From: Spirochaeta lutea
GTDB lineage: Bacteria; Spirochaetota; Spirochaetia; DSM-27196; Salinispiraceae
DNA length: 40,445 bases
Assembly: GCF_000758165.1 (NCBI RefSeq)
Contig: NZ_JNUP01000072.1
Location: forward strand, 1 to 40,445
Direction of reading: 5' to 3'
How positions within the stretch are numbered: position 1 is the first letter of the stretch; each line of letters starts with the position of its first letter. Positions 33,626 through 40,445 of this stretch are shown here, one piece after another. The notes under the pieces were generated by a model. The model ran no database searches. It saw only the letters and a program-made list of their open reading frames with translations, and was not told the DNA's origin. Position numbers and translations under genes: made by a program.

Positions 33626-35611
33626 TCAATTCATCTCTTTTATTTTCTCAATCTCATCCCGTAACACCGCGGCCTGCTCAAACTCGAGGTTCTTTGCATG
33701 CTCCAACATCTGAGCCTCCAGCGCCTTAATCAGCTTCTTCCGTTGAGCCGGTACCAGGAGATTATGATCCTTCTTAATGATTTCAAGATTCTGCTCTTCA
33801 TCCTTGCGTTTATCTTCCTTTTCCCGCTGAAGGATACTACGAATGTTCTTTCTGATAGTCTGGGGGGTTATTCCGTGTTCTGTATTATACTCTATCTGCT
33901 TTGCACGCCGACGGTCGGTTTCCTGTATGGCTTCTTCCATCGCAGGGGACATTCTGTCCGCATACATAATCACTGTACCATTCTCATTCCGTGCGGCTCT
34001 GCCTATGGTCTGGATCAGACTGGTGGCTGAACGGAGAAAACCGATCTTGTCCGCATCAAGGATAGCAATCAAACTTACCTCCGGAAGATCTAGCCCCTCC
34101 CTGAGAAGGTTAATTCCAACCAGCACGTCAAACGCCCCGCTCCTCAAATCGGTGAGAATCTCCACGCGTTCAATGGTTTCAATCTCCGAATGTAAATACC
34201 GAACCTTCAGCCCCATTCCCAGAAGGTAATCGGTAAGATCCTCCGCCATTTTCTTTGTGAGGGTTGTTATCAGGGTCCTGTCGCCCTGCTCCGTCCGCTT
34301 TACAATTTCACTGTACAGATCCTCAATCTGGCCCGCTGTGGGACGAACCTCAATAACCGGATCGAGAAGCCCTGTGGGCCGGATAATCAACTCACTAACC
34401 TGCTTAGACTTAGCAAGCTCCTCATCCCCAGGAGTAGCAGAAACAAAAACAGTCTTATCGAGAAGATTCTCAAACTCCGGATACATCAAGGGCCTATTAT
34501 CCAAGGCGGAGGGTAGACGAAAGCCGAAGTCCACTAAATTCTGTTTACGTGACCGGTCTCCGGCATACATCGCCCGCACCTGGGGCAAGGTAACATGGGA
34601 TTCATCAACAAAGGTTAAAAATTGATCCGGAAAATAATCAAGGAGGACTGCAGGTCTCTCCCCCGCATTCCTAAAACTCAAATGGCGGCTGTAATTTTCA
34701 ATCCCCGAGCAATAGCCCATCTCATAGAGCATCTCGATATCATATTTAGTACGACTCCGTAGCCGTTGCGCCTCCACAAGCTTGTTCTGGGACTCTAGCC
34801 TTTGGAGCTGTTCATCTAGCTCCTCCTCTATCAAATGAATCGCCTTATGAACACTATCCTCGGGCATAACAAAGTGTTTTGCTGGGTATACAATAAGCGT
34901 CTCCAGCTCATGGAGAACATTCCCCGTCACTGGATGGATCTCAGATATCCGCTCCACCTCATCCCAGGCTAACTCTATCCGATATGCTTCCTGGGTGTAG
35001 GCAGGATAGATTTCAATTACATCACCCCGAATTCTGAAGACCCCGCGTTGCATCACCGCATCGTTGCGCTCATACTGAAGGCTTACCAGCCGCGCTCGCA
35101 AATCACTGATCTGCAGGTGACTACCTCGATCAATGCGGATTTTCATGTCCCGGTAATCTCTCGGGCTTCCAAGTCCATAGATACACGAAACGGTGGCAAC
35201 TACAATAACGTCCGGTCGCTCCAGCAGGTTGGCCGTTGCTGAAAGCCTAAGGCGGTCAATCTCATCATTGATGGAGGAATCCTTCTCGATATAGAGATCT
35301 TTGGAAGCAACGTATGCCTCAGGCTGGTAGTAATCATAATAGGATACAAAATACTCCACCGCGTTATTGGGAAAGTACTCTTTAAACTCACGGTACAACT
35401 GGGCTGCCAAGGTCTTATTGTGGCTCAGTACCAAGGTAGGCAACTGAATACGTTCAATAATCTTCGCCATAGTGAATGTCTTGCCCGAACCTGTGACCCC
35501 CCGAATCGTTTGAAAGGGATGTCCCTGGGAAATACCGCCGCTGATTGAATCAATTGCCTTTGGTTGATCGCCCGATGGGCTATAATCGGATGCTACAGTA
35601 AATTTATTCAC
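33626..35611 (-). CDS. uvrB: Excinuclease ABC subunit B
   Basis: This 661-residue damage-verifying helicase of nucleotide excision repair has Walker A GVTGSGKTFTMAK, the beta-hairpin region around YFVSYYDYYQPEAYV, the DESHVT box, and GINLLREGLDLPEVSLIAILDADK. The C-terminal UVR motif (LEAQMLEHAKNLEFEQAAVLRDEI) for UvrC/UvrA contact is present. Length matches the family. The GTG start at 35611 sits seven bases after the htrA stop. It is the last gene of the rnhA-comM-htrA-uvrB unit. A canonical uvrA is not here; the UvrA-like gene at 1806 lacks the UvrB-binding region and is unlikely to be its partner. Confidence 0.97.
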   Translation of the reverse strand: MNKFTVASDYSPSGDQPKAIDSISGGISQGHPFQTIRGVTGSGKTFTMAKIIERIQLPTLVLSHNKTLAAQLYREFKEYFPNNAVEYFVSYYDYYQPEAYVASKDLYIEKDSSINDEIDRLRLSATANLLERPDVIVVATVSCIYGLGSPRDYRDMKIRIDRGSHLQISDLRARLVSLQYERNDAVMQRGVFRIRGDVIEIYPAYTQEAYRIELAWDEVERISEIHPVTGNVLHELETLIVYPAKHFVMPEDSVHKAIHLIEEELDEQLQRLESQNKLVEAQRLRSRTKYDIEMLYEMGYCSGIENYSRHLSFRNAGERPAVLLDYFPDQFLTFVDESHVTLPQVRAMYAGDRSRKQNLVDFGFRLPSALDNRPLMYPEFENLLDKTVFVSATPGDEELAKSKQVSELIIRPTGLLDPVIEVRPTAGQIEDLYSEIVKRTEQGDRTLITTLTKKMAEDLTDYLLGMGLKVRYLHSEIETIERVEILTDLRSGAFDVLVGINLLREGLDLPEVSLIAILDADKIGFLRSATSLIQTIGRAARNENGTVIMYADRMSPAMEEAIQETDRRRAKQIEYNTEHGITPQTIRKNIRSILQREKEDKRKDEEQNLEIIKKDHNLLVPAQRKKLIKALEAQMLEHAKNLEFEQAAVLRDEIEKIKEMN

Positions 35612-35617
35612 AGCACA

Positions 35618-36874
35618 CTATTCCAAATATCGATCGGGGCGAAGAACCAACTCAACCTCAGTAGTGTTACTTCGGCCATTCCGTATGTACTCTACCTCAA
35701 CCCGGTCCCCAGGTTTTGTATTTTGCAGCGCCTCAAATACTGAAGCCATATTAGTGATAGGTGTATCCTCTATCCGGACAATAATGTCCCCGCCCAGGTA
35801 AATGATGGTATTTCCGGACCGAACGGCATTCCTGGGATTCCCACCCCGAAGACCCGCCGCCTCCGCCTTTCCACCGGGTTCTACCTCGGAAATCAATATC
35901 CCTTGCGTAACGGGGAGATTGGCAAAACTCACTAATTGAGGGAATAGTTGAATGGGAGTAATGTCGATCCAGCCTCGCTGTACACGCCCATATCGGATCA
36001 GGTCAGGAATAACCCGCTTGGCCGTCTCAATAGGAACAGCAAAACCCACACCAATACTTCCGCCGCTCGGGGAATAAATCATTGTGTTTACCCCAATGAT
36101 ACGCCCGGAACTATCCAACAGCGGTCCACCGGAATTTCCCGGGTTTATAGACGCATCGGTTTGGATCATATCCTGGATAATACTTCCGCTTTGGGAACGA
36201 ATAGGTCTGCCGATTCCGGAAATCACACCGGTAGTCAGAGTACGCTCAAAGGAAAACGGATTACCGATTGCGAGAACCTTTTGTCCAACCCTCAGATCCT
36301 CCGAAGAGCCGAGAGGAATAACGGTAAGGGGTTCATCTGTTTCTATCTTTATAACAGCAAGATCATTTTCCGGGTCGATACCCACGACCTCCGCCTCATA
36401 GCGTTTTCCGCTTGCCAAGGTAGCATAGACCTTCACTGCGTTCTTAATCACATGGTTATTTGTGAGGATATACCCCTCATCATCGATAATCGCCCCGCTC
36501 CCGGAACTGCCCTCCTGGGGAACCGCTTCAAAAAACCAGTAATAGGAAACCGTTTCCGTTGTGATGTTAACCACACCCTGGTTCCTCTCATCGTAGACCT
36601 GAATATTATTACGTTCATCAGCCGTAAACCGATCCGTGGCAAGGTTCACCGGATTATAACCGAAATCAGATGTACCTCCCGAATCCTCTTTGGGCTCTTG
36701 AAGAACCTTGATTATTTCCGGCTCCTGGGATACCACCGCAGCAGAATCCGGCCCGCGAGAGCCCCCAGCAGCTCCAAGAGGTATAAGCCCCAACCCGATA
36801 GCCAAGAGTAAGCCTATGCCTATGCCGGATACCACATAGATAACGTGTGTAATTGGTTTCTTTCTACGTCCCAT
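35618..36874 (-). CDS. HtrA/DegP-type serine protease with one PDZ domain
   Basis: This protease of about 418 residues has an N-terminal membrane anchor (residues 10-34). The trypsin-like domain has a complete triad: His141 in LTNNHVIK, Asp171 in PENDLAVI and Ser248 in INPGNSGGPL. One PDZ domain occupies about 300-405. It degrades misfolded envelope proteins. ATG 36874 was chosen although no strong ribosome-binding site precedes it; a TTG at 36910 in frame would overlap the comM end. uvrB follows after seven bases. Confidence 0.9.
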   Translation of the reverse strand: MGRRKKPITHVIYVVSGIGIGLLLAIGLGLIPLGAAGGSRGPDSAAVVSQEPEIIKVLQEPKEDSGGTSDFGYNPVNLATDRFTADERNNIQVYDERNQGVVNITTETVSYYWFFEAVPQEGSSGSGAIIDDEGYILTNNHVIKNAVKVYATLASGKRYEAEVVGIDPENDLAVIKIETDEPLTVIPLGSSEDLRVGQKVLAIGNPFSFERTLTTGVISGIGRPIRSQSGSIIQDMIQTDASINPGNSGGPLLDSSGRIIGVNTMIYSPSGGSIGVGFAVPIETAKRVIPDLIRYGRVQRGWIDITPIQLFPQLVSFANLPVTQGILISEVEPGGKAEAAGLRGGNPRNAVRSGNTIIYLGGDIIVRIEDTPITNMASVFEALQNTKPGDRVEVEYIRNGRSNTTEVELVLRPDRYLE

Positions 36875-36899
36875 AGTAGTTAATATACCGACAACATCC

Positions 36900-38402
36900 C
36901 TATTTGCCAATCATACCGAAGATATCAAAGGGCCCCAGAGCCGGAAACCGTAAACATCCAGCCATGGATAAATCACCATCATTGGGAGAATCCCTCCCAT
37001 CAAGATCAGCAAGGGTTACCGCTATACGAATCAGGGCAGCCCTATCCCGAGCACTGTAGCTGGACTTATTGCTCCATAAATCGGGGTACATATCCCTAAG
37101 AATCAATCCACTAATCCGTCCGTTATACCGAGATCCTGTAGCATTTCTCCTATCAAATTGCCGGTTCTCAGCTTCCACCAGCACCATGGATAGCTCATCA
37201 GCATGATCTACCCAACCAGGCAGATCCACATCCTGGGTATCCTGGTTTGTGAATATGCGAATGTCAAATCTATCCATCAAGGCTGCACCGATCTTCGTCC
37301 AATATCGGGAGAGTTGTCTCGGATCGCATAAACAGTACCCATCGCTGCCAAGCCCCCCACAGGGACAAAGATTCATTGCCGCAACAAGCATGAAATCACA
37401 GGGAAAGGACGTGCTCATATCAGCACGCCCAACAGAAATCCAAGATTGTTCCATAGGAAGCCGAAGACCCGAGAGAATTTTTGCCTGAAACGCTGAAAGC
37501 TCATCAAGAATGAGCATACCGCAATGCGCCAGGGAGACCTCTCCTGGCCTGAGAATCCGGCCGCCCCCAAACATTCCCTCAAAACTTGTAGTATGGTGAG
37601 GAGTCCGAACCCGTGCCTTCCGGTGCTTCTCTACCCCCTCAAAATCACCCACCAGTCCAGAAATTCGTTGAACCTCCCCCTCATAGTCCGGCCGTAAGGG
37701 CAAAGAGAAACTCTGGAGGTACTCCAGTAGACTTGTCTTCCCACTCCCCGGGGGACCAAGAAGATTCACATGATGCCTACCAGCCAAGGCGACAGTCCCG
37801 GCATAACGGCTGAATCGGGAAAGATTCGAGAAGCTTCCTATCTCTTCAACAATACCCAGGGCGTCAGAGGAAAGCCCGGCTTCACCTTCGGCAGATTTCA
37901 ACGAGGGTAAGGGCTCAAGAAGGTCCGTCAACCGTCGTAGGCCATGCACCCTCAAACCGGCATCCGGTGCATAGCCACCCAACTGATCCGCCGGTCCTAT
38001 ACAGGCATCAATCTTATGCTTGGCAGCCATATCCAGGGCACCCGGCAAGCCCTTCACCTCGCAAACCTCCCCTGAGAGGGACAGTTCACCGAGTATGAGA
38101 TATTTTTTATGGGAATCCAGGGTGATTTGGTTGCTTATACAAAGAATCGCAACCGCCAGGGCCATATCATAAGAAGCCCCCACCTTACGAATCCCCGCCG
38201 GGCGCAAATTGATAAGAATCCTTCCCCTGGGAATCGAAAAACCCGAGTTACGAATCGCCGCCCGGACCCGTTCTCTCGCTTCCCGGACCGAGCTATCCGG
38301 CAACCCTACAAGATCTATACCCGGGATACCCTTACGGACCTCAATCTCTATTGCAACAAGAATACCTTCGTATCCCACAGGACAAAAACCATATATTTGC
38401 AT
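36900..38402 (-). CDS. comM: ComM/YifB family Mg-chelatase-like AAA+ ATPase
   Basis: This 500-residue protein has the N-terminal Lon-like/ChlI-associated domain (VAIEIEVRKGIPGIDLVGLPDSSVREAR) and the AAA+ core with Walker A LLGPPGSGKTSLLEY and Walker B MLILDELS. The family's C-terminal domain follows, with a CPCGG/LCDP cysteine segment. In naturally transformable bacteria ComM is a branch-migration helicase in DNA uptake; whether this organism is competent is unknown. ATG 38402 has AGGAG six bases upstream. It follows rnhA by 38 bases. Confidence 0.92.
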   Translation of the reverse strand: MQIYGFCPVGYEGILVAIEIEVRKGIPGIDLVGLPDSSVREARERVRAAIRNSGFSIPRGRILINLRPAGIRKVGASYDMALAVAILCISNQITLDSHKKYLILGELSLSGEVCEVKGLPGALDMAAKHKIDACIGPADQLGGYAPDAGLRVHGLRRLTDLLEPLPSLKSAEGEAGLSSDALGIVEEIGSFSNLSRFSRYAGTVALAGRHHVNLLGPPGSGKTSLLEYLQSFSLPLRPDYEGEVQRISGLVGDFEGVEKHRKARVRTPHHTTSFEGMFGGGRILRPGEVSLAHCGMLILDELSAFQAKILSGLRLPMEQSWISVGRADMSTSFPCDFMLVAAMNLCPCGGLGSDGYCLCDPRQLSRYWTKIGAALMDRFDIRIFTNQDTQDVDLPGWVDHADELSMVLVEAENRQFDRRNATGSRYNGRISGLILRDMYPDLWSNKSSYSARDRAALIRIAVTLADLDGRDSPNDGDLSMAGCLRFPALGPFDIFGMIGK

Positions 38403-38440
38403 ATACAACTCCTGCCCATATACCGTCGCTATTCGTGAAA

Positions 38441-38881
38441 TTACTTCAAAGAGTTTATCCCAACATGTACCAATTCATCACACCGCTCATTCATTGGATT
38501 CCCACTATGACCCTTAACCCATCGCCACGAGATCGTAATCCCCTCAGCCAGAGCGTCCAAAGCTTCCCAGAGTTCGCGGTTTTTTACCGGTTGTTTTGCG
38601 GCAGTTCTCCACCCATTTTTTTTCCATGAATGGATCCAGGTCGTAATACCGTTTTTAACATATTGACTATCCGTTGTAATAATAATCTCGGAATCTTCCT
38701 TTCCCTGAGCTCGAATAAAACGCAATGCTTCGATCACCGCAGTTAATTCCATTTTATTGTTTGTGGTTTGCGGCTCCGCACCATAGTTTTCAGTGATTTC
38801 ATTGTTCAGTGAAACGATATAGGCCCAACCACCAGGACCTGGATTCCCAATACAACCGCCATCAGAAAATACCTCTATCAC
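38441..38881 (-). CDS. rnhA: Ribonuclease HI
   Basis: This 146-residue nuclease cleaves RNA in RNA:DNA hybrids. All catalytic residues are present: Asp7 in FSDGGC, Glu45 in NKMELTAVI, Asp71 in TTDSQYV, Asp135 in NERCDELV, plus His125 in KGHSGN. The GTG start at 38881 follows AAGGAG. It heads the unit with comM, htrA and uvrB, which joins nucleic-acid maintenance with one envelope protease. Confidence 0.96.
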   Translation of the reverse strand: MIEVFSDGGCIGNPGPGGWAYIVSLNNEITENYGAEPQTTNNKMELTAVIEALRFIRAQGKEDSEIIITTDSQYVKNGITTWIHSWKKNGWRTAAKQPVKNRELWEALDALAEGITISWRWVKGHSGNPMNERCDELVHVGINSLK

Positions 38882-38893
38882 CCCCGACTCCTT

Positions 38894-38923
38894 TTGACAA
38901 AAGCTAATTGCCTACGATACTAT
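38894..38923 (+). promoter_or_regulatory. Predicted promoter for the membrane protein gene at 38930, possibly leaderless
   Basis: A perfect TTGACA (38894-38899) is followed after 18 bases by TACTAT (38918-38923). The predicted start falls at about 38930, on the ATG itself. No ribosome-binding site is seen. The gene may be translated from a leaderless mRNA, or the promoter call may be wrong. Confidence 0.4.
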
Positions 38924-38929
38924 TAGCCC

Positions 38930-39421
38930 ATGGTATACAGATTCGAGCTTAAAAAAAACCCCCGTTCAATAGTTCTGTTTCTAATAATCCTCGGAATAGG
39001 TTTACTAGGAGTATTTCTGCTCTTGGCTTTAAACTTCCCGTTCAATCTAATTCTTGGATTTCTGCTCGGATACCTGGCGGTCAAATTGTATGGTTTTATC
39101 AAAGGCCAGATGCGTTCCACAATCATAACTCACGACGATGGGGTTTCCGCAAAAACATCCATGGGAGAAAACATCTCCATCCCCTGGTCACTGGTTACCC
39201 ACGCAGGCAGGTTCTTCAGCACACGAATTAAAAAGCCCGTTATCTTTGTCTATGCAGAATCAACCGATCAACTGCTTTCAATCCCCGATCAATACTCGAA
39301 TTTTGAGCAGCTACTCACAGAGATGCGGGAATACATAGACATTCCAGAGATTACCCTTCAGGAAAACCAAACACTTAACGAATACCTCAAGGAACGATTG
39401 ACGGATTCAGAACCCAGCTAA
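38930..39421 (+). CDS. Small membrane protein with possible PH-like soluble domain
   Basis: This 163-residue protein has two adjacent hydrophobic segments (about 14-34 and 39-55; SIVLFLIILGIGLLG and LGFLLGYLAVKL). A basic turn (FIKGQMRS) and a C-terminal domain of about 100 residues of beta-type pattern follow, with IPWSLVTHAGRFF and a helix at the end. That layout resembles YcxB-like or bacterial PH-domain proteins, but I am not sure. The start has no ribosome-binding site. It is divergent from rnhA with only 48 bases between. Function is unknown. Confidence 0.6.
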   Translation: MVYRFELKKNPRSIVLFLIILGIGLLGVFLLLALNFPFNLILGFLLGYLAVKLYGFIKGQMRSTIITHDDGVSAKTSMGENISIPWSLVTHAGRFFSTRIKKPVIFVYAESTDQLLSIPDQYSNFEQLLTEMREYIDIPEITLQENQTLNEYLKERLTDSEPS

Positions 39422-39565
39422 CCGCAACCAGCCGTCCCTTTATTAGTTCATAAAAGGTTACAGCTCATAATACTGATAGTATTGTAGCCCTCACCGTAAT
39501 GTGCTCCTTGGATGCAGCCCCTATGTGCGGCGTTCTTTCCATGCTTTTTACGTACAAGAGACCCC
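39422..39565. other. Convergent gap with a small hairpin
   Basis: The only structure seen is a short AT-rich hairpin, AATACTGATAGTATT (39469-39483), with no T-tract. The ends resemble the 104-bp repeat family only weakly. Confidence 0.3.
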
Positions 39566-40445
39566 TTACAATCGATCAGAGAATATCTCACTCATATAGT
39601 CGATGATGGTGGTGGTTTCCCTAGGCGATAACAGCAGGTACATTGCCTTTCCGCCGAACTGTATGGGTATAAATAACAGTTGATTTAATGAACCCAACTG
39701 CCGTTCATGGGGGGGCAGGAAAAACATCAAGCTCCCAATATTATGTATCAACACAATTTTTTGCTTTGATAAGTATTGTTCAACCAGCCAGTGTTCCCCC
39801 GAGAGCGGTGGTACTCCCTCTGAGTATCCTACACCGTATAAGAACTCTAGAAATCCATTTTCTAGGGTAAGAACAGAGGCAAACCGGCTATTTAACAGTC
39901 TGCTGACTGTTACCAATGACTTTACAATTCCAGGAGTATCAGATTTAAAATACGTAGCAAACTTGTCATAGTCTAAACCCTGATTGTTAAACTCCAAGTC
40001 CTCGCGTGTCACAGTTTTTGGATTCCACTGGTGACTCGCGTACTCTTGGGGACCTTCCGACGCATCATTGTAGCTTAAATCTATCTCGGGTAAATCAAAC
40101 AGCTCATCAATGGAGCCTTTTTTTGCTTCCTTCGGTTCACTTGATTCAAGCTCAATACCCCTACCATCATCCTCTTTAATAGCCTTTGAGAACACCTGCT
40201 CATTAATCTGGACAACCCCGTCTTGTTCAATAAATACCGGATTAATAAAATTTCTTAATTCTTGAATAGATATGGCTTCTATCTCTGGATCGCTCTCTCC
40301 CACTGCCTCTAGTTCTTCCCCTTCATCTTCCACAGGATCCAGTTCTTCCAGCATATATTCGCCCCTTATCCTACCCTTGAATAGCCAATCTGATTCTAAC
40401 TCTTCGGCTTCTTCTAACTCTTCGGCTTCTTCTAACTCTTCGGCT
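39566..40445 (-). CDS. Acidic protein of unknown function, N-terminus beyond window
   Basis: The frame has no stop from 39566 to the right edge, so the true start lies outside; ATG 40354 is internal. The visible part is 292 residues. First come copies of an EELEEA hexad, then an acidic region, and then from about residue 160 of the visible part a folded region with FATYFKSDTPGIVKSLVTVSRLLNSR and a hydrophobic-rich end (LLFIPIQFGGKAMYLLLS) that could be a GAF-like sensor domain. I do not recognise the family. No membrane segment is evident. Confidence 0.65.
   Translation of the reverse strand, partial: AEELEEAEELEEAEELESDWLFKGRIRGEYMLEELDPVEDEGEELEAVGESDPEIEAISIQELRNFINPVFIEQDGVVQINEQVFSKAIKEDDGRGIELESSEPKEAKKGSIDELFDLPEIDLSYNDASEGPQEYASHQWNPKTVTREDLEFNNQGLDYDKFATYFKSDTPGIVKSLVTVSRLLNSRFASVLTLENGFLEFLYGVGYSEGVPPLSGEHWLVEQYLSKQKIVLIHNIGSLMFFLPPHERQLGSLNQLLFIPIQFGGKAMYLLLSPRETTTIIDYMSEIFSDRL
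40394..40445 (-). repeat. 18-bp tandem repeat in coding sequence, about 2.9 copies, runs off the edge
   Basis: The unit CTAACTCTTCGGCTTCTT repeats nearly perfectly. As it is a multiple of three, it encodes the hexad EELEEA without shifting frame. The array continues past position 40445, so copy number is unknown. Confidence 0.9.

Noticed and set aside
35948-36811. Long open frame on the plus strand (287 codons) opposite the HtrA protease
   Set aside because: It mirrors the protease gene and has no credible start signal or domain.
39444-39554. Possible fifth copy of the 104-bp repeat (starts TAGTTCATAAAAGG)
   Set aside because: Only the outermost bases resemble the family; the conserved GATATAGCGGA arm and core are absent.

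Overview
The window reads as a chromosomal segment of a free-living bacterium, most likely a spirochaete (Spirochaetota, Spirochaetaceae-like). The evidence is a soluble histidine kinase/NtrC-type regulator pair resembling Hk2/Rrp2, a short RpoS-like sigma factor behind a near-perfect sigma-54 promoter (the arrangement known from Borrelia), a lone groES without groEL, and a small lipoprotein/outer-membrane gene cluster. This placement is inference from gene content; there is no rRNA or other phylogenetic marker. No tRNA, rRNA or CRISPR array was seen.

Layout. 1-1630: an IS256-family insertion sequence (left edge cut by the window) sits against the 3' remnant of a potassium-channel/RCK gene. 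1806-4963: a short UvrA-like ABC protein is divergent from a regulator with two MerR-type helix-turn-helix domains. 5040-8659: a two-gene operon encodes a fused alpha/beta 2-oxoacid dehydrogenase E1 and a protein in which the E2 acyltransferase domain is replaced by a complete beta-ketoacyl-ACP synthase III (FabH). This is the most novel item in the window. 9049-13540: ppdK, the RpoS-like sigma factor and groES. 13771-17062: punA followed by a DinG-type helicase with an N-terminal JAMM domain. 17315-20108: asd, lysC and a J-domain protein. 20178-24422: a cvpA-holB-kinase-regulator operon. 24629-26653: murG and a divergent secreted protein of unknown family. 27028-30101: phoU-phoB-phoR. 30098-33616: a DUF445 membrane protein, an SH3-like lipoprotein, a possible outer-membrane barrel and a caspase-family lipoprotein. 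33626-38881: rnhA-comM-htrA-uvrB, transcribed leftward. 38930-40445: a small membrane protein and an acidic protein with 18-bp coding repeats that runs off the right edge.

Shared themes. (i) A probable regulatory chain: the NtrC-type regulator (20178-21524) is a candidate activator of the sigma-54 promoter at 12856-12873, which would drive the RpoS-like sigma factor. (ii) A candidate route in which an oxoacid is decarboxylated, the acyl group rides on a lipoyl arm, and an attached KAS III condenses it, possibly making fatty-acid primers without free acyl-CoA. (iii) A dispersed ~104-bp palindromic repeat, present in four intergenic copies with matching TAGTGCGCAA ends. It looks like a miniature transposable element with TA target duplications, and a decayed relative may lie upstream of phoU.

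Starts were chosen by ribosome-binding site and family length. Promoters are matches by eye to consensus sequences. Nothing here was checked against a database.
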